NCBI RefSeq assembly: GCF_008727755.1
Contig: NZ_CP044231.1
Coordinates: 744,001-808,000, forward strand
Direction: 5' to 3'
DNA length: 64,000 bases
Origin: Microbacterium caowuchunii
GTDB lineage: Bacteria > Actinomycetota > Actinomycetes > Actinomycetales > Microbacteriaceae
The position numbers and the translations under genes are program-made. Position 1 is the stretch's first letter. Each line of letters starts with the position of its first letter. Of this stretch, positions 8,353-16,273 are shown piece after piece. Under the pieces are notes generated by a model. That model had not been told where the DNA came from, searched no databases, and worked only from the letters and a program-made list of their open reading frames with translations.

Positions 8353-9798
8353 CTAGTAGACCGTCGTCTGGGTATGGGCCGAGGAGGACGAGCCGTCCCC
8401 GTCGCCGGGCTCCGGGATCGGTTCGGGTCCCTTCTTGGCGGTCTTCAGGATGAGGCCGAACTCGACGACGGCGAGCACGGCATAGATCAACGTGAAGGCG
8501 ACGAGGGAGATCAGCACGTTCCATCCGGGGACGCTCGGCGAGACGCCGTCCTCGGTGAGCATCAGTCCGAACACGATCCAGGGCTGACGTCCCATCTCGG
8601 TGAACACCCAGCCGACGAGGCTGCCCAGCAGGGGGAGCGGCGCGGACCAGATCGCGACGCGCCAGGCCCACTGCGGGACCGCACGGGTCGCCTTCTTGCG
8701 GGTGATCCAGAGGCCCACGAGGGAGATGAGGGCGGCGACGGCGCCGAAGCCCATCATCCATCGGAAGGACCAGTACGTGACCCAGATGACCGGTGCGAAG
8801 GGGAGTTCGCCGCCGAGCTGATCGGCGAACAGCGGCCAGTTCTGGGTGTACTCGGCGTTGAGGTTCGTGATCCCCTCGACGCAGCCGTCCAGGGTGTGCG
8901 TGGACAGGAAGGCCAGGAGATAGGGCACCCGCAGCGACCAGATCTCGCTCGTGCCGTCGGGTGTGCCGATGGAGAAGAGCGAGAAGGAGGCGTCCGCGCC
9001 GCACGCGGAGGTGTAGAGCGCTTCCGCAGCGGCCATCTTCATCGGCTGCGTCGCGACCATCTGCAGGCCCAGCTGGTCGCCGGAGAGCGCCACCCCGGCG
9101 AAGGAGGCGAGCATCATCCACATCCCGAATCGCAGGGCGGGACGCATCGTCTCCTGGTTGCGGGCCCGGGCGAGGTGCCAGGCCGCGATCGCGATCACGA
9201 CGGCGGCGGCGAACATGAACGCGGAGAAGAGGGTGTGCGGGAAGGTGGCCAGAACGACCGGGTTGGTCAGCACCGCCACGATGTCGGTGAGCTCGGCGCG
9301 ACCGCCGTCCTCCGCCATCCGGTACCCGACCGGGTTCTGCATGAAGGAGTTGGCGGCCAGGATGAAGTACGCCGACATCACGGCGCCGATCCACGCCATC
9401 CAGATCGTCGCCAGGTGCAGCTTCGGCTTCAGCCGGTCCCAGCCGAAGATCCACAGCCCGATGAACGTGGCTTCGAAGAAGAAGGCGAGCAGGCCCTCGA
9501 AGGCGAGCGGGGCGCCGAAGACATCGCCGACGAAACGCGAGTAGGCGGACCAGTTCATGCCGAACTGGAACTCCTGCACGATCCCGGTGACGACCCCCAT
9601 GGCGAAGTTGATGAGGAAGATCTTCCCGAACAGCCGGGTCAGTTGCAGCCACTTCACATTGGCCGTGCGCACCCAGGCGCTCTGGAAGATCGCGACCACG
9701 AGGCCCATCCCCAGAGTGAGGGGGACGAACAGGTAGTGGTAGAGCGTGGTGAGACCGAACTGCCAACGGGCGAGCGCGAGCGGGTCCAGGAATTCCAT
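8353..9798 (-). CDS. cydA: cytochrome d ubiquinol oxidase subunit I
   Basis: Haem-bearing subunit of cytochrome bd. The 481-residue protein starts MEFLDPLALARWQFG; His21 corresponds to the haem b595/d axial ligand of the family, and the GRQPW motif (MGRQPWIVFG) is present. The Q-loop region is of the short form usual in Gram-positive bacteria. The start at 9798 is chosen because AAGGGG lies 8 nt upstream and because CydA proteins begin here; the frame is open 29 codons further. The C-terminus is Gly/Asp/Ser rich and polar. It is the first gene of the cydABDC operon, divergent from moaA across 162 bp. Confidence 0.95.
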   Translation of the reverse strand: MEFLDPLALARWQFGLTTLYHYLFVPLTLGMGLVVAIFQSAWVRTANVKWLQLTRLFGKIFLINFAMGVVTGIVQEFQFGMNWSAYSRFVGDVFGAPLAFEGLLAFFFEATFIGLWIFGWDRLKPKLHLATIWMAWIGAVMSAYFILAANSFMQNPVGYRMAEDGGRAELTDIVAVLTNPVVLATFPHTLFSAFMFAAAVVIAIAAWHLARARNQETMRPALRFGMWMMLASFAGVALSGDQLGLQMVATQPMKMAAAEALYTSACGADASFSLFSIGTPDGTSEIWSLRVPYLLAFLSTHTLDGCVEGITNLNAEYTQNWPLFADQLGGELPFAPVIWVTYWSFRWMMGFGAVAALISLVGLWITRKKATRAVPQWAWRVAIWSAPLPLLGSLVGWVFTEMGRQPWIVFGLMLTEDGVSPSVPGWNVLISLVAFTLIYAVLAVVEFGLILKTAKKGPEPIPEPGDGDGSSSSAHTQTTVY

Positions 9799-9948
9799 CG
9801 GGACGTCCCCTTCTAGACCGCGCCGACGACGTCGTCCAGACCAGCGCCGAAGGATCGGCACGGTTCTCCCACAGTGTGCCAACATTCGCTGGAAACGGCA
9901 CCCCTTCCGAGCCGTGAATAATCGGCCCGGACCCCACCGCTGTCCGCG

Positions 9949-9954
9949 TACCCT
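9949..9954 (+). promoter_or_regulatory. -10 element before the moaA leader ORF
   Basis: TACCCT ends 6 nt before the ATG at 9961, the same spacing seen at the other leaderless genes in this window. If used, transcription starts at the A of the mini-ORF and not at moaA. Confidence 0.45.
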
Positions 9955-9960
9955 CGAAGC

Positions 9961-9996
9961 ATGACGACACAGGCGCCGGAACGGATGCGGCGATGA
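9961..9996 (+). CDS. candidate leaderless leader peptide upstream of moaA
   Basis: An 11-codon open frame ([11 protein letters not shown]) starts exactly where the upstream TACCCT predicts the mRNA 5' end. Its TGA overlaps the moaA ATG as ATGA at 9993-9996. The arrangement would couple moaA translation to translation of the leader. No homologue is recognised and the peptide may only serve coupling. It could also be chance, since the sequence is short. Confidence 0.4.
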   Translation: MTTQAPERMRR

Positions 9997-11057
9997 CCGC
10001 CGTCCCCGTGGCGATCCGTCGGCGGCCGTCCCCGCCGGCCGCTGTTCCGGCGGTCGGCGGAGGCGGCGCGCTGGTGGACACTTTCTCCCGGGTGCACCGC
10101 GACCTGCGCATCTCGCTGACCGACCGGTGCTCGCTGCGCTGCACCTACTGCATGCCGGAGCAGGGGAACGAATGGCTCGCCCGCGAGAGCATCCTGAGCC
10201 TCGACGAGATCGAGCGCGTGGCGCACGTGGCGGCCCGGGCCGGGATCACGACCTTCCGGCTGACCGGCGGTGAGCCGCTGCTGCGGCGTGACATCGTCGA
10301 CGTGGTGCGGCGCCTCGCCGCGGTGCCGTCCGCGAGCGGACCGGTGGAGATCGCGATGACCACCAACGGGATCCGTCTGGGCGAGGTGCTGCCCGACCTC
10401 GTGGCCGCCGGACTCGGGCGGCTCAACATCTCCATCGACACCCTGATTTCGGAGCGCTTCGCCGCGCTCACCCGTCGCGATCGACTCGCCGACGTGCTCG
10501 AGGGGATCGCGGCGGCCGCCGCATCCGGCCTTCGTCCGCTCAAGCTCAATGCGGTGGCGATGCGCGGCGTGAACGACGACGAGCTCGTGGACCTCGTGGC
10601 CTTCGCCACCGAGCACGGTGCGCAGATGCGCTTCATCGAGCAGATGCCGCTTGATGCCGGGCACACCTGGGACCGTGCACAGATGGTGACGCGCGAGGAG
10701 ATCCTGCGTTCCCTGTCCGCGCGGTGGGACCTCACGCCCGTGCCCGGCCGCGGCGGCGCTCCGGCGGAGCGCTGGCTGCTGGATGGCGGACCGCATTCGG
10801 TCGGGGTCATCGCCTCGGTGACCGCGCCGTTCTGCGGGGACTGCGACCGGTTGCGGCTCACCGCGGACGGGCAGCTGCGCAACTGCTTGTTCTCCACGAC
10901 CGAGTACGATCTGGTGCCGATCCTGCGCGGCGGGGGAACGGACCAGGATGTCGACCGGATGCTGCGTTCCTGCGTGCACGGCAAGCTCGCCGGGCACGCG
11001 ATCGACGACCCCTCGTTCCTGCAGCCCGCGCGCGGCATGAACGCGATCGGAGGCTGA
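9993..11057 (+). CDS. moaA: GTP 3',8-cyclase MoaA (molybdenum cofactor step 1)
   Basis: Radical-SAM enzyme that converts GTP to 3',8-cyclo-7,8-dihydro-GTP, the first step of molybdopterin synthesis. The 354-residue protein has the N-terminal cluster motif CSLRCTYC (Cys46, Cys50, Cys53) and the C-terminal second-cluster motif [18 protein letters not shown], whose three cysteines bind the GTP-contacting 4Fe-4S cluster. An unusual proline/glycine-rich N-terminal tail of about 25 residues precedes the conserved [16 protein letters not shown]. The partners moaC, moeA and mog are not in the window. fdhD follows after 2 bp. Confidence 0.95.
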   Translation: MTAVPVAIRRRPSPPAAVPAVGGGGALVDTFSRVHRDLRISLTDRCSLRCTYCMPEQGNEWLARESILSLDEIERVAHVAARAGITTFRLTGGEPLLRRDIVDVVRRLAAVPSASGPVEIAMTTNGIRLGEVLPDLVAAGLGRLNISIDTLISERFAALTRRDRLADVLEGIAAAAASGLRPLKLNAVAMRGVNDDELVDLVAFATEHGAQMRFIEQMPLDAGHTWDRAQMVTREEILRSLSARWDLTPVPGRGGAPAERWLLDGGPHSVGVIASVTAPFCGDCDRLRLTADGQLRNCLFSTTEYDLVPILRGGGTDQDVDRMLRSCVHGKLAGHAIDDPSFLQPARGMNAIGG

Positions 11058-11059
11058 GC

Positions 11060-11944
11060 ATGGGCAGGATCACGGTGCGGCGGCCCGTCGTGCGGATATC
11101 ACTCGGGCAGACCCCCACCACGCGTGCGGACTCGCTCGCGGCGGAGGAGCCGCTGGAGATCCGTGTGGGCGGCCGTTCTCTCGCGGTCACGATGCGCACA
11201 CCCGGCAACGACGTGGAACTGGCCGCCGGCTTCCTCGTGTCCGAGGCGGTCATCGGACGCGGCGACGAGTTCCTGGGCGCCATCCATTGCGGCGGACCGG
11301 GGACCGGAGGCGTGGAGAACACCTACAACGTGCTCGACGTCACCCTCGCCCCGGGCGTCGCGCCTCCCGCCCCCGAGGTCGCGCGGAACTTCTTCACGAC
11401 GAGTTCGTGCGGTCTGTGCGGCAAGGCGTCGATCGACGCGGTCGAGACGGTCTCGCGCTACGACGTGGCGGCCGACGAGGTGGTCCTGGACGCGGAGATG
11501 CTCGCGACATTCCCGGACGCACTGCGTGCGCAGCAGGCCGTCTTCGCCAAGACGGGAGGCCTGCACGCCGCGGCGCTCTTCGACGCCCGCACCGGGGAAC
11601 TGCTGGTGCTGCGCGAGGACGTCGGCCGGCACAACGCGGTCGACAAGGTCATCGGTTGGGCCGTGCTCAACGACCGGCTGCCGCTGACCGGGACGGTGCT
11701 GCAGGTGTCCGGCCGGGCGAGCTTCGAGCTCGTGCAGAAGGCCGTGATGGCGGGGATCCCGATCCTCGCCGCCGTCTCCGCGCCGTCCTCGCTGGCTGCC
11801 GAACTGGCGGCGGCGTCCGGCCTCACCCTGGTGGGGTTCCTGCGCCCGCCGTCCATGAACGTGTACGCGCGGGCGGACCGCATCCGCGTACCCGCGCCGG
11901 TCCACGAGGACGTTCTCAGCGGGATCCGGGCCGACCGAACCTGA
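11060..11944 (+). CDS. fdhD: formate dehydrogenase accessory sulfurtransferase FdhD
   Basis: FdhD carries sulfur from cysteine desulfurase to the molybdenum cofactor of formate dehydrogenase, which is inactive without it. The 294-residue product has the conserved sulfur-transfer loop SSCGLCGK with Cys117 and Cys120, and the cofactor-binding part [12 protein letters not shown] near residue 190. The ATG at 11060 lies 2 bp after moaA, so the two are co-transcribed. No formate dehydrogenase structural gene is in the window, so it must lie elsewhere. The 3' end overlaps the convergent regulator gene by 29 bp. Confidence 0.95.
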   Translation: MGRITVRRPVVRISLGQTPTTRADSLAAEEPLEIRVGGRSLAVTMRTPGNDVELAAGFLVSEAVIGRGDEFLGAIHCGGPGTGGVENTYNVLDVTLAPGVAPPAPEVARNFFTTSSCGLCGKASIDAVETVSRYDVAADEVVLDAEMLATFPDALRAQQAVFAKTGGLHAAALFDARTGELLVLREDVGRHNAVDKVIGWAVLNDRLPLTGTVLQVSGRASFELVQKAVMAGIPILAAVSAPSSLAAELAAASGLTLVGFLRPPSMNVYARADRIRVPAPVHEDVLSGIRADRT

Positions 11945-12536
11945 GCTGCACGACGCAGTCGGAGGGGTTGCAGGAGGGGGCCATGCCGGTCACCTCGAGT
12001 GGGCCGCCGGCATGACTGAGCACCCCATCCATGAGGGTGAGGTGCACGGCGCACAGCGTCTCCCGCTGCGCCGCGTCGACGTCGGTGTGCGGACACGGGC
12101 TGATGTCGACGCTCAGGGCGTTCTCGTCGAGGGCGGGGTCGAATCCCGCGCTCGCGAGGTCTTCGACGAGGGCGTCGATCTGGTGCACCGCCTCCGTGGG
12201 CAGTGCGTTGGTGCCGGTCTCCGGCATGATCCGGCGCATCAGATCGCCCCGCTCGGCCGCCTCTCGGGCCTTGCGCTGGGCGATGGGGCTCGGGGTGGCA
12301 GCACCCGAGGCGGCACTGTAGAGGGCGCGGGGGCGTCCTCTGGTCGTCCGCTGCTCAGTCTCGACGATGATGTAACCGTCGTCGATGAGCCGCTGCAGGT
12401 GCTCGCGCACCGTGTTGGCGTGCAAACCGGTGGCGTCCCGCAGGTCGGCTATGGTGCGGCGGCCACGCTTCTGCAGGGTGTGCAGGATCTGCACGCGAGA
12501 GTAGCTGGACAACGCACTGTACGAACCAGTGGTCAT
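11916..12536 (-). CDS. winged-helix regulator with C-terminal cysteine cluster (SufR/COG2345-like)
   Basis: A 206-residue transcription factor. Residues about 10-70 form an ArsR-like winged helix ([20 protein letters not shown] and the wing [10 protein letters not shown]). The C-terminal part has CPHTDVD, then [13 protein letters not shown], then SCNPSDC: four or five cysteines spaced as in COG2345/SufR proteins that hold an Fe-S cluster. It may sense oxygen, iron or redox state. ATG 12536 is preferred because CATAAT lies 7 nt upstream, implying a leaderless mRNA; an ATG at 12545 is the alternative. It overlaps the fdhD 3' end. Target genes are not known; self-regulation is likely from the palindrome in its promoter. 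Confidence 0.75.
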   Translation of the reverse strand: MTTGSYSALSSYSRVQILHTLQKRGRRTIADLRDATGLHANTVREHLQRLIDDGYIIVETEQRTTRGRPRALYSAASGAATPSPIAQRKAREAAERGDLMRRIMPETGTNALPTEAVHQIDALVEDLASAGFDPALDENALSVDISPCPHTDVDAAQRETLCAVHLTLMDGVLSHAGGPLEVTGMAPSCNPSDCVVQLRFGRPGSR

Positions 12537-12543
12537 ACCTCTC

Positions 12544-12573
12544 ATTATGGCTTGGGTGCAGGAAAGTACCCAA
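12544..12573 (-). promoter_or_regulatory. promoter with palindromic operator between regulator and lipid kinase
   Basis: On the minus strand a -35-like TTGGGT (12568-12573) and a -10 CATAAT (12544-12549) are 18 bp apart. TTGGGT is also the left half of a perfect 6-bp inverted repeat, TTGGGT-N10-ACCCAA (12552-12573), placed between the two boxes. A dimeric winged-helix protein bound here would block RNA polymerase, so this is a probable autoregulatory site. It also lies about 40 bp upstream of the divergent lipid kinase gene. Confidence 0.55.
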
Positions 12574-12614
12574 TCGCGGGCCTGTCGCGCGGACCGGAGT
12601 GAGAGAGTGAGCGC

Positions 12615-13535
12615 ATGACGCTTCCCCGTACCGGCATCGTATACAACCCGAGCAAGATCGCCCGTGAGGAGCTGGCCGACGCGTGGGACTCCGCGTCCGG
12701 CGGCGCTTCCGCGGAGTGGTTCGAGACCACGCCGGAGGATCCGGGACAGGGGCCTGCCCGCGCGGCGCTCGAGGCGGGGTGCGAGGTCGTCGTGGCCGCC
12801 GGCGGCGACGGCACCGTGCGCGCGGTCGCGGAGACGATCGCCGGCACCGGGGCAGCACTCGGCATCGTGCCGCAGGGGACGGGGAACCTCCTCGCGCGCA
12901 ATCTGGACGTGCCGCTGGGCAACCCGAAGACGGCGCTGCGGAAGATCGCCGAAGGGACCGCCCGCGCGATCGACATCGGCTGGGTGGAGCTGGACGGCGG
13001 TGACCCGAAGGCGTTCGTCGTGATGGTGGGCTTCGGCCTCGACGCGGAGATGCTCGCCGCGACGGATGACGATCTGAAGACCAAGGCCGGGTGGCTGGCC
13101 TACGTCGCCGCCATGGGGCAGGCGCTGTCGGCGTCCGAGCTCGTGAGTGCGACCGTCACCGTCGACGACCGCGAGCCGAAGGACGTGCAGGCGCACACCC
13201 TGCTGGTCGGCAACTGCGGCACGCTGCAGGGCGGCGTCACGCTGTTCCCGGATGCCGAGCTGGACGACGGATCGCTCGATGTCCTCGTCGTCAGCGCCGA
13301 GGGTCCGGTGCAGTGGATGGAGACCCTCCGTGCCGCCGTCTGGGACAACGGGATCATGCGTCTGTTCGACCGGGAGAAGACCGCGACGAGCGTCGAGGCG
13401 GCCCGGCACGGCCAGGTGGAACGCATCCGGGTCGAGCTGCCCGAACCGCGTGCCTTCGAGATCGACGGCGAAGAGGTCGGCGACGTCACGACCTTCACCG
13501 CCCGGGTCGATCCCGGGGCGCTCCGCGTCTACTGA
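12615..13535 (+). CDS. diacylglycerol/sphingosine kinase-family lipid kinase
   Basis: A 306-residue DagK-catalytic-domain protein that would phosphorylate diacylglycerol or a related lipid using ATP at the membrane. The nucleotide-binding motif VVAAGGDGTVRAV (about 57-69) and the family motif IVPQGTGNLLARNL (about 83-96) are intact. The C-terminal half is the beta-sandwich usual in the YegS/DagK group, ending FEIDGEEVGDVTTFTARVDPGALRVY. Length is typical. The exact lipid cannot be read from sequence. It is a single-gene unit ended by a long hairpin shared with the convergent desaturase. Confidence 0.88.
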   Translation: MTLPRTGIVYNPSKIAREELADAWDSASGGASAEWFETTPEDPGQGPARAALEAGCEVVVAAGGDGTVRAVAETIAGTGAALGIVPQGTGNLLARNLDVPLGNPKTALRKIAEGTARAIDIGWVELDGGDPKAFVVMVGFGLDAEMLAATDDDLKTKAGWLAYVAAMGQALSASELVSATVTVDDREPKDVQAHTLLVGNCGTLQGGVTLFPDAELDDGSLDVLVVSAEGPVQWMETLRAAVWDNGIMRLFDREKTATSVEAARHGQVERIRVELPEPRAFEIDGEEVGDVTTFTARVDPGALRVY

Positions 13536-13543
13536 TCGCCCGA

Positions 13544-13590
13544 AGGACAGACGCCCACCGCCGTGGATCACGGTGGTGGGCGTCTGTCCT
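13544..13590. terminator. bidirectional terminator hairpin
   Basis: A 22-bp stem with one G-U pair and a 3-base loop (AGGACAGACGCCCACC... pairing with ...GGTGGTGGGCGTCTGTCCT). It is placed between the convergent lipid kinase and desaturase stops, so it can serve both strands. Such a long perfect stem is exceptional in this window. Confidence 0.85.
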
Positions 13591-13604
13591 ACGGAGGATG
13601 CGGG

Positions 13605-14717
13605 TCAGACCCGGCGGTAGGTGGCCGCCATCGGGCAGTCGAACGGGTCGCGCGCGGCGAGGCCCACCCGGTTGAGGTAGTCGATGACGATCGCGTAGGA
13701 GCGCAGCAGCGTCGTCTCGGTGTACGGGACGCCCAGCGTGCGGCAGTGCTCCATGACGATCTCGCGCGCACGGGCGAGGTGCGGGCGGGGCATGTTCGGG
13801 AAGAGGTGGTGCTCGATCTGGTAGTTCAGGCCGCCCATGAGCCAGGTCGCCCACCATCCGCCGCCGATGTTGCGGGAGGTGCGCACCTGCTTGCTGAAGA
13901 AGTCCAGCTTGGCGTCCTTCGCGATGACCGGCATGCCCTTGTGGTTCGGCGCGAACGACGCGCCCATGTAGACGCCGAAGACGGCGAGCTGCACGCCGAC
14001 GAACGCGAACGCCATGCCGACCGGGAGAAGCAGGAAGATCGGGGTGAGGTACAGCGCGAAACGGACCGCGATGAGGGTCAGTTCGAAGGCGCGGCCCTTG
14101 ACCGGCTCCTTGCCGAAGAGGTGACGGAGGCTGATGAAGTGCAGGTTCAGGCCTTCCAGCGTGAGCAGGGGGAAGAAGAACCAGCCCTGACGCTGCGTGA
14201 TGAACCGCTGGATGCCGCGGGCCTTCGCCGCGTCCTCGTCCAGGAACGAGATCGTGTCGATCTCGATGTCCGGGTCCTTGCCGACGCGGTTCGGGTTGCC
14301 GTGGTGGCGGGTGTGCTTGGAGGACCACCACGAGTAGCTCATGCCGACGACGCCGTTGGCGAGGATGCGGGCCAGGCGGTCGTTCGCCGGGCCGGACTCG
14401 AGGATCTGCCGGTGCGCGGCCTCATGGGCGAGGAACGCGACCTGGGTGAAGAGGATGCCGAGGGCTGCGGCGATGAGCAGCTGGAACCAGCTGTCGCCCA
14501 GCAGGAGGAAGCCCGTGATGGCGCCGCCGAAGGCGAGGGCCAGGGCTGCGGCGACGAGGCCGTAGAACAGCCGTGCGCGGTTCAAGAGGCCGCTTTCGCG
14601 AACGACCTGCGCGACGTCGGTGTACGCGCGGGTGATCGGGGGGAAGTCTTTGGTGCCGGCATAAGTCTGGCGGACGGGGCCGAGCCGCGGCTCGAGTGCG
14701 GTGGAAGAGATAAGCAT
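13605..14717 (-). CDS. membrane fatty acid desaturase
   Basis: A 370-residue membrane di-iron desaturase (PF00487 type) that would introduce a double bond into acyl chains of lipids or acyl-CoA. The three histidine boxes are present: HEAAH (about residue 105), HTRHHG (about 141) and QIEHHLFP (about 300), the last with the glutamine typical of front-end or linoleoyl-type desaturases. Hydrophobic pairs surround the boxes. No cytochrome b5 domain is fused. The start is ATG 14717; a GTG directly before it (14720) is an equally possible start. Regulation by cold would fit the neighbouring cold-shock gene but is not shown. Confidence 0.92.
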   Translation of the reverse strand: MLISSTALEPRLGPVRQTYAGTKDFPPITRAYTDVAQVVRESGLLNRARLFYGLVAAALALAFGGAITGFLLLGDSWFQLLIAAALGILFTQVAFLAHEAAHRQILESGPANDRLARILANGVVGMSYSWWSSKHTRHHGNPNRVGKDPDIEIDTISFLDEDAAKARGIQRFITQRQGWFFFPLLTLEGLNLHFISLRHLFGKEPVKGRAFELTLIAVRFALYLTPIFLLLPVGMAFAFVGVQLAVFGVYMGASFAPNHKGMPVIAKDAKLDFFSKQVRTSRNIGGGWWATWLMGGLNYQIEHHLFPNMPRPHLARAREIVMEHCRTLGVPYTETTLLRSYAIVIDYLNRVGLAARDPFDCPMAATYRRV

Positions 14718-14838
14718 CACCTTTTCGATCGTCGGCCGGTCTGGCCGTGAAGCCAGGGGCGGGTGTGCCCATCGCTGTCTTCAGCGTACGGCCGCCCGCA
14801 TTCGCCGTGGGGAATACGTCGCTACTCCCAGACAGTCG

Positions 14839-14871
14839 TCAGCCGGGGTGGACGATGTCCACCCCGGCTGA
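14839..14871 (-). terminator. terminator hairpin after the cold-shock gene
   Basis: Perfect 15-bp stem (TCAGCCGGGGTGGAC with its complement) and a 3-base loop, 21 bp past the cold-shock stop codon. It lacks a U-tract on the minus strand; on the plus strand it is followed by AGGAAAAATC. Given the gene positions, terminating the cold-shock transcript is the simplest role. Confidence 0.75.
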
Positions 14872-14892
14872 GGAAAAATCAGATCTGTGAGA

Positions 14893-15096
14893 TCAGAGCG
14901 GGCGAATGTTCGCTGCCTGCATGCCCTTGGGGCCGCGCTCGGCGTCGTATTCGACCTTCTGCTCCTCGCGGAGCTCCTTGAAACCGTTGCCGGTGATCGC
15001 GCTGTAGTGCGCGAACAGGTCAGCGGAACCGTCGTCGGGGGCAATGAAGCCATAGCCCTTTTCGGAGTTGAACCATTTCACGGTGCCAGTGGCCAT
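14893..15096 (-). CDS. cspA: cold-shock protein CspA family
   Basis: A 67-residue single-stranded nucleic-acid chaperone. The five-stranded OB fold is complete: [12 protein letters not shown] carries RNP1 (residues about 8-19) and DLFAHYSAI carries RNP2 (about 26-34), with the usual C-terminal [10 protein letters not shown]. The ATG at 15096 is preceded by AGAAGGAAAG about 5 nt away. The frame continues open upstream for another 107 codons (see the next entry), so a longer fused product is possible. A strong hairpin follows the gene. Confidence 0.95.
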   Translation of the reverse strand: MATGTVKWFNSEKGYGFIAPDDGSADLFAHYSAITGNGFKELREEQKVEYDAERGPKGMQAANIRPL

Positions 15097-15417
15097 CGTG
15101 TCTTTCCTTCTACTTTTCGGGCCGCGAGTGCGACCGGTGGTGCCGCTCCGACGAATGCGGAACGGACGTGCGAGGTGCGGTGCGGCCGAGGAGACCGGCA
15201 CTGCAAGATCGTGGTGGGCGTCGACGGCGACGCGTGCCTCGTCGGAGGAGAGGTACTCGCCGAGGAACTCTCCGCGGGGACCGTGGGCGGCGTGGCCGCG
15301 GACGGTCATGCTGACGAAGCCGGCGTACTCACCGTGGGCCATGGCGACGAAGACATCATCGTCAGCCTGGCGCCAATCGAGCGGGAGAGCCGAAGGGAGG
15401 ATGGTACTGAAGGGCAA
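15097..15417 (-). other. protein-like ORF open in frame into cspA (possible N-terminal extension or separate small gene)
   Basis: From a TTG at 15417 the frame reads 107 codons and runs into cspA without a stop. Residues about 13-75 look like real protein: [20 protein letters not shown], then [20 protein letters not shown] and [14 protein letters not shown], with G/C at nearly every third position. The last 30 codons before cspA are Arg/Ser rich and include the cspA ribosome site, so they look untranslated. It may be a small conserved protein that lost its stop, a fusion, or a structured long cold-shock 5' leader. No function is assigned. Confidence 0.45.
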
Positions 15418-15476
15418 GAACTAGCTTTCGAGAAGAAGACGTCACGCTGACGTCGGCAGACGCGCACAGAACGCGA

Positions 15477-15488
15477 TATGTATATGGG
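15477..15488 (-). promoter_or_regulatory. AT-rich -10-like element upstream of the cold-shock unit
   Basis: CATATACATATC on the minus strand is the only clearly AT-rich, TATACAT-like patch in the region. It would give a 5' leader of about 50 nt to the TTG at 15417 or about 375 nt to cspA. The remaining stretch 15489-15703 holds no gene I can support. Confidence 0.35.
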
Positions 15489-15703
15489 GCGTCTACCAGC
15501 TGGAGTGGCGACACGTTATTCGGTTTGAAGACTCCACAGCGAGCAATCAAACTCTGAAGCAGCCTGTCCCAAAGATCAGGAACGCTCTAAACGTATCACG
15601 CGAATCCGAAATGAACCAGCGCGCGGGGGAAATCCGTCTCGTCGCGGTGCCGCTGTCGAGCTGGATCCCCCCGCACGGGCGCGGCTTCCGCCGCGGGTGT
15701 CTG

Positions 15704-16108
15704 TCAGGAGATGGTGTTGCCGCAGGTGCCGCACAGGCCCTTCGCGGAGACCTCCATGTAGCACGTCGGGCAGACGGCGCGCGGACGCTCGTGACCCGGC
15801 GTCGGCTTCGGGGCCGCAGGCGCGCGGCGCTCGCGGGGAGCCGCCGCCTTCTTCTTGGCGGGGGCTGCCGCGGCGGGTGCCGGGGCGACGACCTCGGGCT
15901 TGTGCTCGGCGCAGTAGAAGCGCACGAATCCGGCGTGGTTGTTGGGATGCTGGTGCTTCACCGCCCAGAGTTCCTCGCGCGGCAGAGCCGGCGCGTCGGT
16001 GCCGCACGTGGCGCACCGGGTGGGTTCGCCGGGGGCGACCTCGGCGGCGGAGACGGGGGTTTCGAACGGGAGCGCTTCGCGCCAGTCGGCAGAGGCGACG
16101 ATCTTCAT
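15704..16108 (-). CDS. small zinc-ribbon protein of unknown function
   Basis: A 134-residue protein with two cysteine regions. The N-terminal region has CATCG at about 32-36 and, further on, FYCAEH near 64-69; the C-terminal region has CPTCYMEV then LCGTCGN. They are joined by an Ala/Pro/Lys/Arg-rich linker (about 70-112). The CxxC pairs suggest two zinc ribbons, which often mediate nucleic-acid or protein contact. Close relatives in Microbacteriaceae are, as far as I recall, labelled as glucose-6-phosphate dehydrogenase, which this sequence does not resemble. The start ATG 16108 follows GAAGGACCCCC. Function unknown. Confidence 0.75.
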   Translation of the reverse strand: MKIVASADWREALPFETPVSAAEVAPGEPTRCATCGTDAPALPREELWAVKHQHPNNHAGFVRFYCAEHKPEVVAPAPAAAAPAKKKAAAPRERRAPAAPKPTPGHERPRAVCPTCYMEVSAKGLCGTCGNTIS

Positions 16109-16273
16109 GGGGGTCCTTCCCTCGGAATCGAGCCGAGGCCCGCCGGAAGCGGGGTGAAACTCGACCGGAGCGGGCGCACACTGCACGCTCCGTACCTTCC
16201 ACGGTAAGCGACGCGCGGTACCTTCGGTGACCATCGTGCGACCCGGTGGCCCGAGCACTGCGATGCTGGGGAC

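Noticed and set aside
9875-9900. GTGCC-N16-GGCAC inverted repeat upstream of cydA as a regulatory site
   Set aside because: Arms of only five bases with a wide gap are expected by chance in this G+C-rich sequence.
5546-10144. A 1532-codon open frame on the minus strand covering cydD and running antiparallel-framed through cydB and cydA
   Set aside because: Only the cydD part (5546-7312) has family motifs; the rest is an out-of-frame reading of cydB and cydA, kept open by the scarcity of A/T-rich stop codons.
15362-15550. A 62-codon minus-strand frame upstream of cspA
   Set aside because: It overlaps the better-looking frame that runs into cspA and has no ribosome site or recognisable pattern.
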